Part shown: positions 55,889 through 63,935 of the stretch, piece by piece
How positions within the stretch are numbered: the first letter of the stretch is position 1
Layout: the number at the start of each line of letters is the position of its first letter
Origin: Stappia sp. TSB10P1A
GTDB taxonomy: Bacteria > Pseudomonadota > Alphaproteobacteria > Rhizobiales > Stappiaceae
NCBI RefSeq assembly: GCF_900185725.1
Contig: NZ_FYAU01000036.1
Span: forward strand, 124,001 to 188,000
Length of the DNA: 64,000 bases
Direction of reading: 5' to 3'
Notes under the pieces: model-generated
What the model was told of the DNA's origin: nothing
Databases searched by the model: none
Seen by the model: the letters and a program-made list of their open reading frames with translations, nothing else
Program-made: the position numbers and the translations under genes

Positions 55889-58786
55889 TTACGCCACACG
55901 CTCGATGCGACACAGCGTGGCCTTGGTTTCCTGCATCTGGGTGACGCTGTCGTAGCCATAGGTTTGTGCAGTGTTGGTTGCCTCGCCCAGCACGTAGGGG
56001 TCGGACCCGACCGGATACTTGCTCCGGAGATCCTCGCCCTGGTAGTGGCCGCCGAAGTGGAACGGCATGAAGGCGACGCCGACGCCGACGCGCTCGGTCA
56101 CCATCGCCATCACCTTGACCTTGCCGCCCTCCGGGCCGTGCACCCACACCATTTCCCTGTCGCGAATGCCCAGATCGTTGGCATCGCGCGGATTGATCTC
56201 GACGAACATGTCCTGCTGCAACTCGGCCAGCCACCGGTTGGAGCGGGTCTCGTCGCCGCCGCCCTCGTATTCCACCAGGCGTCCCGACGTCAGGATGATC
56301 GGGAAGTCCTGGGAATAGTCGTTCTCCTGGATCGACTTGTAGCGCGTTGGTACGCGCCAGAAGGTCTTGTCCTCGTAGGTCGCGTACTTGTCGAGCAGGT
56401 CGCGGCGATTGGTGTAGAGCGGTTCGCGGTGCAGCGGCACCGGATCCGGGAAGGTCCACACCACGGTGCGGGCCTTTGCATTGCCATAGGGGGCACAGCC
56501 GTGCTTGATCGCCACGCGCTGGATGCCGCCGGACAGGTCGATCTTCCAGTTGGCATTCTCGCCGCCGGCGGCCTCAATTTCGGCCCGCTCCTCGTCGGTC
56601 AGGTCGACATCCCAGCCAAGCTTCTGCAGCATGGCCATGGTGAACTCGGGATAGCCGTCCTCGATCTCCGAGCCAACCGGCCAGGACCCTTCCGCGAGCA
56701 GGTTGTCGCCGTTCCTCTCGACGCCGAAGCGGGCACGGAAGCCCATGCCGCCCTCCGCCACCGGAATGGACGTGTCATAAAGGACGGCCGAACCCGGATG
56801 CTTCATCTCCGGCGTACCCCAGCACGGCCATGGCAAGCCGTAATAATCGCCGTCGGCCGGACCGCCATTGGCGCGCAGCGTCGTGCGGTCGAACGTATGC
56901 TGGTTGGCCATGTGCAGCTTCAACCGCTCCGGCGACTGGCCGGTATAGCCGATGGTCCACATGCCGCGATTGTATTCGCGCGTCAGGTCCTCGATGAGCG
57001 GCTCCTCACCGTTCACTTCGATGTTCTTGAACATTCCTTCCGCGAAGCCGAACTTTTTCGCCAGCAGATAGGCGATGGTGTGATCGGTCTTGGATTCGAA
57101 CAGCGGCTCCATCACCTTCTCGCGCCATTGCAGCGAGCGGTTCGACGCCGTCACCGACCCGTAGGTCTCGAACTGGGTGGTCGCAGGCAGCAGATAGACA
57201 CCGTCCTTGCGATCGCTCAGCACCGCCGACATGGTCGGGAACGGGTCGATGATCACCAGCAGGTCGAGCTTCTCCATTGCCCGCTTCATGTCGGGCAGGC
57301 GGGTCTGCGAGTTCGGAGCGTGGCCCCAGAACACCATCGCCCGCGTGTTGTCCGGCTGGACCAGATTGTCCTTGTCCTCCAACACGCCGTCTATCCAGCG
57401 CGACACCGGGATGCCGGTCTCGAACATCATCGGGCGGTCCTTGCCGTCGGCGCCCTTCATGGTGGCGAAACGGCCCGCCAGATAGTCGTAATCGACATCC
57501 CACACCCGCGCCCAGTGACGCCAGGCCCCCTCGGCAAGACCGTAGTATCCGGGAAGGGAGTCGGCGACGACGCCGAAGTCCGTCGCGCCCTGGACGTTGT
57601 CATGGCCACGGAAGATGTTGGCGCCGCCACCCGACATGCCGATATTGCCGAGCGCTAATTGCAAGGCACAATAGGCACGCGTGTTGTTGTTGCCGTTGGT
57701 ATGCTGGGTTCCGCCCATGCACCAGACCAGCGTACCGGGACGGTTGTTGGCAAGCGTACGGGCAACGCGGCGCAACTGCGAACCGGGAACGCCCGTGACG
57801 CGCTCCGTTTCCTCGGGTGTCCACTTGGCCACCTCGGCGCGAATCTGATCCATGCCCCAGACGCGCTGGCGGATGTACTCCTTGTCCTCCCAGCCATTCT
57901 GGAAGATGTGCCAGAGAATCCCCCAGACGAGGGCCACGTCCGTGCCCGGACGGAAGCGGACATATTCGCTCGCGTGAGCCGCCGTGCGGGTAAACCGCGG
58001 ATCACAGACGATCAGCGGCGCAGCGTTCTCCTCCTTGGCCTTGAGGATGTGCAGCAGGGAAACGGGATGCGCCTCGGCGGGATTGCTGCCGATCAGGAGC
58101 ATCGCCTTGGACTTGTGCATGTCGTTGTAGGAGTTTGTCATCGCGCCGTAGCCCCAGGTGTTGGCAACACCTGCGACTGTGGTCGAGTGACAGATCCGCG
58201 CCTGGTGATCAACGTTGTTCGTGCCCCAGAACGCGGCGAACTTGCGCACCAGATAGGCCTGCTCGTTGTTGTGCTTGGCCGAGCCGAGCCAGTAGACGCT
58301 GTCGGGTCCGCTTTCGTCGCGGATCTTCAGCATCTGGTCGCCGATCTCGTCGATCGCCTGTTCCCAGGAGATCCGCTCCCACTTTCCGTTGACCAGCTTG
58401 GTGGGGTACTTGAGCCGCCGCTCGCCATGGGCGTGTTCGCGCACGGCCGCGCCCTTGGCGCAGTGCGAGCCGAGATTGAACGGGCTGTCGAAGCCCGGTT
58501 CCTGACCGGTCCAAACGCCGTCCTGAACCTCCGCCAACACCGTGCAGCCGACCGAGCAATGGGTGCAGATGGACTTCTTGATATCGACCCGTGCCCTGGT
58601 CGGCCCGGCCGCCTCCGCCTTGCGCACCATGGTGCCGGTCAGGGCTCCGGCGGCGGCCAGCCCGCCCGCGGCGAGGCCCGATCGACGCAGGAACATGCGG
58701 CGGTCCATCGCACTCGCACCGATTGCCTCGATGGCGGAAGCCAGGCTGGACCGACGTGCCGTCCCGCTCGTCTTCTTCCTCAGCAT
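55889..58786 (-). CDS. fdhA: formate dehydrogenase alpha subunit (Mo/W-bis-MGD), cysteine type
   Basis: 965 residues. The N terminus is a Tat signal (Arg29-Arg30 in DRRMFLRRSGLAAGG). The [4Fe-4S] cluster uses Cys74, Cys77, Cys81 and Cys109. The active-site residue that is Sec in E. coli is Cys199 here, in ARICHSTTVAGVAN, so no SECIS/TGA is needed. The C terminus is the molydopterin-dinucleotide-binding domain (INPRDANDLGIRD). It oxidises formate to CO2 in the periplasm. The ATG at 58786 was preferred over the GTG one codon upstream because of the GGGAG spacing. Confidence 0.95.
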   Translation of the reverse strand: MLRKKTSGTARRSSLASAIEAIGASAMDRRMFLRRSGLAAGGLAAAGALTGTMVRKAEAAGPTRARVDIKKSICTHCSVGCTVLAEVQDGVWTGQEPGFDSPFNLGSHCAKGAAVREHAHGERRLKYPTKLVNGKWERISWEQAIDEIGDQMLKIRDESGPDSVYWLGSAKHNNEQAYLVRKFAAFWGTNNVDHQARICHSTTVAGVANTWGYGAMTNSYNDMHKSKAMLLIGSNPAEAHPVSLLHILKAKEENAAPLIVCDPRFTRTAAHASEYVRFRPGTDVALVWGILWHIFQNGWEDKEYIRQRVWGMDQIRAEVAKWTPEETERVTGVPGSQLRRVARTLANNRPGTLVWCMGGTQHTNGNNNTRAYCALQLALGNIGMSGGGANIFRGHDNVQGATDFGVVADSLPGYYGLAEGAWRHWARVWDVDYDYLAGRFATMKGADGKDRPMMFETGIPVSRWIDGVLEDKDNLVQPDNTRAMVFWGHAPNSQTRLPDMKRAMEKLDLLVIIDPFPTMSAVLSDRKDGVYLLPATTQFETYGSVTASNRSLQWREKVMEPLFESKTDHTIAYLLAKKFGFAEGMFKNIEVNGEEPLIEDLTREYNRGMWTIGYTGQSPERLKLHMANQHTFDRTTLRANGGPADGDYYGLPWPCWGTPEMKHPGSAVLYDTSIPVAEGGMGFRARFGVERNGDNLLAEGSWPVGSEIEDGYPEFTMAMLQKLGWDVDLTDEERAEIEAAGGENANWKIDLSGGIQRVAIKHGCAPYGNAKARTVVWTFPDPVPLHREPLYTNRRDLLDKYATYEDKTFWRVPTRYKSIQENDYSQDFPIILTSGRLVEYEGGGDETRSNRWLAELQQDMFVEINPRDANDLGIRDREMVWVHGPEGGKVKVMAMVTERVGVGVAFMPFHFGGHYQGEDLRSKYPVGSDPYVLGEATNTAQTYGYDSVTQMQETKATLCRIERVA

Positions 58787-58921
58787 CACGTTTCTCCCTC
58801 GGTTGCGCAGCCTCGCGCCAAGGCGATGTCTGCTGCGCCTGGGCCCTGACGCGGGTGGCGCGGGTCCTTGTTTGCACCTGCGGCGACTGCGGCTTCAGTC
58901 TGCCTCACGGCTCTTTCGAGC

Positions 58922-59113
58922 TCAGAACCGCGCCGTGTCGTAGAAGGTCTTCACATGCTCGGTTTCCCGATAGCCGCTGCCGGCGGTCTTGGCCGCCTCT
59001 TCGGCCCCGGCCTCGCCCGTCACGAGCGTGGCCGTTCCGGCCACCGCGCCAAGTCCGGCCAGTTTCAGAAAACTCCGGCGATCCGCCTCGATCGCTGTAT
59101 CCTTGCGTCTCAT
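58922..59113 (-). CDS. small Tat-signal protein of formate dehydrogenase region
   Basis: 63 residues. The N-terminal half is a Tat signal (DRRSFLKLAGLGAVAGTATLVTG) and the rest is short and ends FYDTARF. This matches the small 'formate dehydrogenase region Tat target' family (TIGR02811 as I recall). Such proteins occur between the TorD-like gene and fdhA in FDH operons. The role is unknown; it might guide or occupy the export step. A degenerate 10-bp tandem repeat lies just upstream. Confidence 0.88.
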   Translation of the reverse strand: MRRKDTAIEADRRSFLKLAGLGAVAGTATLVTGEAGAEEAAKTAGSGYRETEHVKTFYDTARF

Positions 59114-59120
59114 GGCACCC

Positions 59121-59180
59121 TCTTGGTCCAGTCTTGCCCAGTCTCGCCTCGTTTAGTTTAGTCTCGTCCAGTCATCTGTC
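59121..59180. repeat. degenerate 10-bp tandem repeat
   Basis: Read on the plus strand, five decamers approximate GTCTYGYCCA (gtcttgccca, gtctcgcctc, gtttagttta, gtctcgtcca, gtcatctgtc). The array ends just upstream of the start of the small Tat-signal gene, in its leader. Confidence 0.5.
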
Positions 59181-59236
59181 TTGAGCGGCGCTCTGTGGCC
59201 GCCGCCGGTTCGCCCGGCGATTCCCGGGCACGATCC

Positions 59237-59911
59237 TCAGCCCGCCTTGCGGCGCTCTCCAAACAGCCTGTCGGCCTCGATCTCCAGGGCGATGAACGCC
59301 TGCCCCAGCCGCCCGAGCGCCGGGTAGAGGTCTCCGATGGCGGTCGTCGCCAGATCCTTGAAGAAATACGGCGCCCAGGTCGCCAGATGCGTGCGGAAGA
59401 AGCTGCTTTCCGCATCCTGATCGACGCCGAAGCTGCCATCGATGAGCCCGGCCATCACGGCGCACAGCGCGGCGATGTGGTCTTCCGGCTCGTGCACATC
59501 GGGATCGCGCTCGATCCCGAGGCGGCGCATGTCCTGCCGCAGCAATGCCAGCGGCTTCTCATTTAGAAAACCGGTCAGGTAATAGGATGCATAGGGGACG
59601 AGTTCGCCTCGCCCGACGCCGATGAAGAGGTCGTGGTAATCGCGCCTTAGCACCAACGGGTCAGCTTGAGACGCCGAGCGGGAGAGATCCGCCAGGCAGG
59701 CCCCGATGTCGCCCTCCAGCCGCGGCAGGCCGGCCACCGCGTTCAACCAGCCACAATCGACAGGGCCCTCGAGGCCGCTCGCCAGTATGCCGTAGAGAAT
59801 GGCCCGCTCCCGATCCTCGGCAACGATGCTCATCCTTCCGTCGACGTTGCTGCTGTCCGTCGCTACGGTACTCGCCTCGACGGCAGTCCCGGCACCCGGT
59901 CTGCTGGTCAT
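59237..59911 (-). CDS. TorD/DmsD-family molecular chaperone
   Basis: 224 residues, all-helical. Features of the TorD family are seen in RAILYGILASGLEGP, DYHDLFIGVGRGELVPYASYYLTGFLNEKPLA and EDHIAALCAVMAGLI. These cytosolic chaperones bind the Tat signal and apo-form of molybdoenzymes until cofactor insertion. It is the first gene of the FDH operon, 123 bases before the small Tat-signal gene. Start 59911 has a GGGAG site 9 bases upstream; an internal ATG at 59833 is possible. Confidence 0.88.
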   Translation of the reverse strand: MTSRPGAGTAVEASTVATDSSNVDGRMSIVAEDRERAILYGILASGLEGPVDCGWLNAVAGLPRLEGDIGACLADLSRSASQADPLVLRRDYHDLFIGVGRGELVPYASYYLTGFLNEKPLALLRQDMRRLGIERDPDVHEPEDHIAALCAVMAGLIDGSFGVDQDAESSFFRTHLATWAPYFFKDLATTAIGDLYPALGRLGQAFIALEIEADRLFGERRKAG

Positions 59912-59975
59912 CCAATGGCTCTCCCTCTATTGCAGAGTGTCATTTTGACCGGGCAGGTGCAAACGCTTTCGATTT

Positions 59976-59991
59976 TGCAACGCGCATGCCT
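59976..59991 (-). promoter_or_regulatory. sigma-54 (RpoN) promoter candidate for the FDH operon
   Basis: On the minus strand the sequence is AGGCATG-CGCG-TTGCA, against consensus TGGCACG-N4-TTGCA. The invariant GG and GC are exactly 10 bases apart. Transcription would start near 59965, giving a 5' leader of about 54 bases before the TorD-like start. Two mismatches fall in the least-conserved positions. Confidence 0.6.
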
Positions 59992-59993
59992 TT

Positions 59994-60010
59994 CTCATGT
60001 ATTTCATGAG
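59994..60010. promoter_or_regulatory. inverted repeat CTCATG-N5-CATGAG next to the promoter
   Basis: A perfect 6-bp inverted repeat with a 5-base spacer, centred about 37 bases upstream of the predicted start. It could bind a regulator of the FDH promoter, or arise by chance. Confidence 0.3.
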
Positions 60011-60080
60011 GTTGACGGAATTTTTCGGGACAAAAAGACGTAAAATGACACAAAATACACCGCCGTCGACGGCCATGCGG

Positions 60081-60095
60081 TTGTGCTCTGCACAA
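60081..60095. promoter_or_regulatory. candidate enhancer site TTGTGC-TCT-GCACAA
   Basis: A perfect 15-base inverted repeat centred about 123 bases upstream of the predicted start, the usual distance for sigma-54 activator (bEBP) binding. The identity of the activator is unknown; no such gene lies in this window. Confidence 0.4.
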
Positions 60096-60179
60096 ACGGC
60101 TTCCGGAGATTTGGCGTCCGACCTGAAAAGAGCGTCGGCGAGTCCGGTTCCGGAAAAGGCGAATCCGCCGCGAGCACGC

Positions 60180-60208
60180 AAAAGGCCTCGCGGATCGACC
60201 GCGAGGCC
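60180..60208 (-). terminator. Rho-independent terminator downstream of mrp
   Basis: On the minus strand a perfect 10-bp stem (GGCCTCGCGG / CCGCGAGGCC) with a 5-base loop is followed by TTTT. It lies 185 bases after the mrp stop and separates mrp transcription from the FDH operon. Confidence 0.7.
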
Positions 60209-60392
60209 CTCGCAAGACCACATCACAGGCGAAGCCGGCCCGGGTTCAGTCCGACCTGCGCATCTTCAGCAGGCTCTGAATCATGTCAGAAGCCGCAGGA
60301 AAAACCAGATCAGCAGATGATCTGCGGATCCCTGAACCTGCCGCTTGAGCGCGGGCCCGTCCGCGAAACGGGCCACATCTGTCAAATCCGCT

Positions 60393-61604
60393 TCACTGGC
60401 TCTCGATGACGATGCGCGGTGCGGCGCGCTGCCCGTCCTCGCGATTGCGCTCGATCTCGGCCCAGACCTTCGCCGCGATCTCGCGATAGATCGCGGCATG
60501 GGCCCCCTCCGGATCGGTCACCGTCACCGGCGTTCCCGCGTCGGAGTTGATGCGGATGGCCATGTCGAGCGGCACCTCGCCGAGGAACGGAACGCCCAGC
60601 TTCTCGGCCTCGGCGCGCGCGCCGCCATGGCCGAAGATGTCATGTCGTCCGCCGCAGTCGGGGCACAGGAAATAGCTCATGTTCTCGACGATGCCGAGCA
60701 GCGGCACGTCGACCCGACGGAACATGTTGAGCCCCTTGCGCGCGTCGATCAGCGCCAGATCCTGCGGCGTCGACACGATCACCGCGCCGGCCAGCGGCAC
60801 GTTCTGGGCCATGGTCAGTTGCGCATCGCCCGTGCCCGGCGGCATGTCGACCACCAGCACGTCGAGTTCGCCCCAGGCCACCTCGCGCAACATCTGGGTG
60901 ATGGCCGAGATCACCATCGGCCCACGCCAGATCATCGGGGTCTCCTCGTCCACCAGGAAGCCCATCGACATCACCTTGATGCCGTAGCCTTCCAGCGGCT
61001 TGAGGATGCGGCCCGACACCGGTTCCGGCCGGCCGGAAACACGAAAGAGCCGCGGGATCGACGGGCCGTAGATGTCCGCGTCGAGCACGCCGACCTTGAG
61101 CCCGTTCGCCTGCAACGCCAGGGCCAGGTTGCAGGTCGTCGTCGATTTGCCGACGCCGCCCTTGCCGGAGGCCACCGCGATGATCGCCTTCACGCCCGGC
61201 ACACCCGGCTTTGCCCCCTGCTCAGGCGCTGCAGGCGCCGCACGGCGCTGCATCGGCGGCGGCACGTTGCCGGCGTCGCGGGCGGCCGGCGCGGGTCTCA
61301 CGGCTGGTGCGCTCCCCCCCGCGCCGGGCCGCCGTTCGGACGTGAGCGCGGCCAGCACCTTTTCCACGCCCGCCAGCTTGCCGACCACCTTTTCGGCGGC
61401 CTGGCGCATGGGCTCCAGTTCCTCGGCGCGCTCCGCCGGGACGGTGATCGAGAAGATCACCCGCCCCTCGGAGATGAAAATATCCGAGACAAGGCCAAGC
61501 GACACGATGTCCCCCTCGAGATCCGGCCCCTTGACCTTGGAGAGCTCGGCAAGGACCTCTTCGCGCGTTGGCATTGCATCCCTCTTTTTCTTCCAGAACA
61601 TCAT
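60393..61604 (-). CDS. mrp: Mrp/ApbC iron-sulfur cluster carrier ATPase
   Basis: 403 residues. The N-terminal DUF59/MIP18-like domain (about 1-80) is followed by a Pro/Ala-rich linker. The P-loop ATPase domain has VASGKGGVGKSTTTCNLA, DADIYGPSIPRLF and PPGTGDAQLT, and the CPDCGG motif near residue 316 is the CxxC that binds a [4Fe-4S] cluster in this family. It carries Fe-S clusters to apo-enzymes. Position beside the FDH and multi-Fe-S genes may be more than chance. Confidence 0.93.
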   Translation of the reverse strand: MMFWKKKRDAMPTREEVLAELSKVKGPDLEGDIVSLGLVSDIFISEGRVIFSITVPAERAEELEPMRQAAEKVVGKLAGVEKVLAALTSERRPGAGGSAPAVRPAPAARDAGNVPPPMQRRAAPAAPEQGAKPGVPGVKAIIAVASGKGGVGKSTTTCNLALALQANGLKVGVLDADIYGPSIPRLFRVSGRPEPVSGRILKPLEGYGIKVMSMGFLVDEETPMIWRGPMVISAITQMLREVAWGELDVLVVDMPPGTGDAQLTMAQNVPLAGAVIVSTPQDLALIDARKGLNMFRRVDVPLLGIVENMSYFLCPDCGGRHDIFGHGGARAEAEKLGVPFLGEVPLDMAIRINSDAGTPVTVTDPEGAHAAIYREIAAKVWAEIERNREDGQRAAPRIVIESQ

Positions 61605-61834
61605 GACTTCCGTGCCCGTTCACATGGGCGGAACGTAAGGCTGCGCCCGCAAAGGTCAATTGCTTTCCCGCCGCAGCCGCCCGGCGTGCCCGCCCAACCG
61701 GCTGTTCCCTTGCGAAATCGCCGTTTTCCGCAAGATTTCAAGGTCACGTCAGCGGCTTCTTAACCATTGATGGAGACCTTGCGCGGCAAACTGCTGACAT
61801 GGCTGGGGTGCCTTGACGTGCAAGGATCGAGAAC

Positions 61835-62281
61835 ATGGTACTGAGTGCGATCTGTTATAGGGCCCCTCTTCGCGGCAGCCTGCTCGACGGACTGTCCGGC
61901 GCGGACATCGACCGTCTGCTTGACCGTTTCCGCCATCTCAACCGCCTCAATGGCGTCACCGGGGCGATCCTGCTCCATGGCGATCAGGTCGTCGTTTGGC
62001 TCGAAGGCGAAGCCTCGGGCCTGACCGACAGCCGGTCCAGCATTGTCGACGATCTGCGTCTTGGCGGAACCGGTCCGCTGTGCAGCGGTCCGCTGGCTGC
62101 CCGCCTGTTCCCGCATTGCTGGCTCTGTCTCGCCGACAGCCGGGTCGAGGTTCCCGCAGGAGTTGCCGAACTGGTGGAGCAGCCGGCCCCCGTCTCGCTC
62201 GACCAGGCCCGCAAGGCCATGCTTTGCGTCGCCGAACGGCTGGACGGGTGCCGCTACACCCGCGCTGCGATGCTGGTTTGA
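61835..62281 (+). CDS. degenerate BLUF-like protein
   Basis: 148 residues from the ATG at 61835 (AAGGAT site upstream). It follows the BLUF plan (ICYRAP, DRFRHLNRLNGVTGAILL, WLEGE) but the flavin-contacting Gln is Val in DQVVVWLEGE, and the first Asn of the NN pair is Leu. The Tyr at position 8 is retained. It probably no longer binds FAD for the canonical photocycle. It is next to a canonical BLUF gene on the same strand and looks like a diverged paralogue. Confidence 0.7.
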   Translation: MVLSAICYRAPLRGSLLDGLSGADIDRLLDRFRHLNRLNGVTGAILLHGDQVVVWLEGEASGLTDSRSSIVDDLRLGGTGPLCSGPLAARLFPHCWLCLADSRVEVPAGVAELVEQPAPVSLDQARKAMLCVAERLDGCRYTRAAMLV

Positions 62282-62307
62282 CGGGACCTTCCCCCGCAAG
62301 CCGCTTG

Positions 62308-62319
62308 CTTGCCGGCAAG
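62308..62319. repeat. 12-base palindrome CTTGCCGGCAAG
   Basis: A perfect palindrome between the two BLUF-type genes, 107 bases before the second start. It could be an operator or a short hairpin; there is no T-tract. Confidence 0.3.
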
Positions 62320-62414
62320 TTAATGATCACACGCAACAATTCGGAATTCCGCTTACCGAACGCGAAGGGGTTGTCACTAGACTGTCTGGCATGAACGACG
62401 CATCGAGGCAGTCC

Positions 62415-62873
62415 ATGACCATCACCCGGCTGAGCTACCGGAGCAGGATCAACTTCAGCGAGATGACACTGTCGCTCGACGAAGAAGTCGACCGCCTGCT
62501 CGCGGTCGCCCGCCGCAACAATGCCCGCGACGGAGTGACAGGAGCATTGCTGCTGGCCGGCAACACGTTCTTCCAGATCCTGGAGGGCGACGGCGACGCG
62601 GTGGAGAGTACCTATTCACGGATCGTCGACGACGCGCGCCACGGCGGTTGCCTGGTGCTCGACAGGCGCAGAGATACTTCGCGCCTGCTGCCCGACCTGC
62701 CGCTGTTCTTCGCAGATGCTCTCGATTCGCATGAGGGCGTTCTGTCGAGCCTCTACATTCCGATCTGCCAGGCGCCGGACCTTGCGAGCTACGACGATCT
62801 CGTCTCGGCGATCATCTTCAGCGCGGCCCGGCAAGTGCGCCAAGACAGGCAGCCGCGCGCGCTGTCCGCCTGA
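62415..62873 (+). CDS. BLUF domain blue-light sensor protein
   Basis: 152 residues. The BLUF domain spans about residues 1-95 and keeps the landmarks of flavin photoreceptors: Tyr in ITRLSYRS, NN in RRNNARDGVTGALLL and Gln in NTFFQILEGD. The C-terminal helices (about 95-152) could pass the signal to a partner. There is no attached enzymatic domain. The start at 62415 was chosen over an ATG at 62391 because GAGG lies 6 bases upstream. It may sense blue light or flavin state; the partner is unknown. Confidence 0.85.
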   Translation: MTITRLSYRSRINFSEMTLSLDEEVDRLLAVARRNNARDGVTGALLLAGNTFFQILEGDGDAVESTYSRIVDDARHGGCLVLDRRRDTSRLLPDLPLFFADALDSHEGVLSSLYIPICQAPDLASYDDLVSAIIFSAARQVRQDRQPRALSA

Positions 62874-62990
62874 TCGCATCGGCGCCCTTGCCAGCCTTGC
62901 CTCTCCTTCCCTAACCTGTGCGGCAACGCAGCCGCGCCGCAGCAGCGCCCCGCCCGGGCGGTGTTCGGCAGGCGTGGCAGGGAGGATGCC

Positions 62991-63935
62991 TTGCAAGACC
63001 CCCGGAAAGACCCCGAGTCAGATCGCTCGAAAGCCCCCCTTTCGGCGAGGCTCCCCGACTTTGTCGTCCGCCCCGATCCGCAGGACGCGCGCCTGTCCTC
63101 GCCCGTCACGGGCGTGGACCAGAACGGCCGCGAGGTCGAGATTCGCGTCGTTAGCGAGCGCGCGTTGACGCTCTATCTCAACGCGCAGGAGATCGTCACG
63201 ATGATGACGATCGGCGACCGGCCGGATCTGCTGGCGGTCGGCTATCTGCTGAATCAGAACATGCTGCGGCCGGACGACCGCATCACCGGCATCGATCATG
63301 ACGAGGATCTCGACGTCGTGGTCGTGCGCACCGAGCGCGCGACCGACTACGAGGAGAAGATGAAGAAGAAGGTGCGCACCTCCGGCTGCGCGCAAGGCAC
63401 CGTCTTCGGCGATGTGATGGAGCGTTTCGACGAGATCTCGCTCGATCCGGCCGCCCGCCTTCGCACCTCCTGGCTCCACGCCCTCACCCGCAAGATCAAT
63501 ACCCAGCCCTCGCTCTACCTGGAAGCCGGGGCGATCCACGGCTGCGTGCTGTGCCAGGAAGACCGGGCGGTCGCCTATATGGAAGACGTCGGACGGCACA
63601 ATGCCGTCGACAAGATCGCCGGCTGGATGTGGCTCAACCATGTCCCCCCGCAGGACAAGATCTTCTACACGACCGGCCGGCTGACCTCAGAGATGGTCAT
63701 CAAGACCGCGATGATGGGCATTCCCATCCTCGTCTCCCGCTCCGGCTTCACCGCCTGGGGCGTCGAGCTTGCCCGACGGGTCGGGCTGACGCTGGTCGGC
63801 CGGGCGCGCGGCCAGCGCTTCGTCGTGCTGTCGGGGCCTGAGCGGCTCGAGTACGACGCGCTGCCGGAGGCCGGTGACCGCGAGGACCCGCGCCATGCCC
63901 GCAAGGGCTCGCGCCGCGAGGACGACGCCGCATGA
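62991..63935 (+). CDS. fdhD: formate dehydrogenase accessory sulfurtransferase FdhD
   Basis: 314 residues from a TTG at 62991 with GGGAGGA 5-6 bases upstream; a GTG at 62961 is the alternative. FdhD moves sulfur from IscS to the molybdenum cofactor of FDH and is needed for activity. The conserved loop is SGCAQGT with Cys133, where E. coli has a CxxC pair. GCVLCQEDR, EDVGRHNAVDKIAGW and TTGRLTSEM are also conserved. It is directly coupled to mobA (4-base overlap). Confidence 0.94.
   Translation: MQDPRKDPESDRSKAPLSARLPDFVVRPDPQDARLSSPVTGVDQNGREVEIRVVSERALTLYLNAQEIVTMMTIGDRPDLLAVGYLLNQNMLRPDDRITGIDHDEDLDVVVVRTERATDYEEKMKKKVRTSGCAQGTVFGDVMERFDEISLDPAARLRTSWLHALTRKINTQPSLYLEAGAIHGCVLCQEDRAVAYMEDVGRHNAVDKIAGWMWLNHVPPQDKIFYTTGRLTSEMVIKTAMMGIPILVSRSGFTAWGVELARRVGLTLVGRARGQRFVVLSGPERLEYDALPEAGDREDPRHARKGSRREDDAA

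Larger units (their letters stand above)
59912..60392. other. 481-base control region between FDH operon and mrp
   Basis: No convincing gene is seen here. From the FDH side it holds a sigma-54-like promoter (59976-59991), an inverted repeat next to it (59994-60010), an A/T-rich stretch (60011-60060) and a perfect inverted repeat (60081-60095). Further on is the terminator of mrp (60180-60208). The stretch 60209-60392 shows nothing recognisable beyond a weak 34-codon frame that was rejected. Confidence 0.6.

Noticed and set aside
53837-57658. Plus-strand open frame of over 1200 codons opposite the FDH genes
   Set aside because: It is antisense to fdhC, fdhB and fdhA, with no recognised domain and biased composition. 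The minus-strand genes explain the sequence.
58190-58192. Selenocysteine in FdhA
   Set aside because: The codon at the active-site position is TGT, and there is no in-frame TGA, so the enzyme is the Cys form.
60281-60385. A 34-codon frame starting TTG that ends LIWFFLRLL
   Set aside because: There is no good ribosome site, it begins at a rare start, and it lies directly downstream of mrp with no evidence of conservation.
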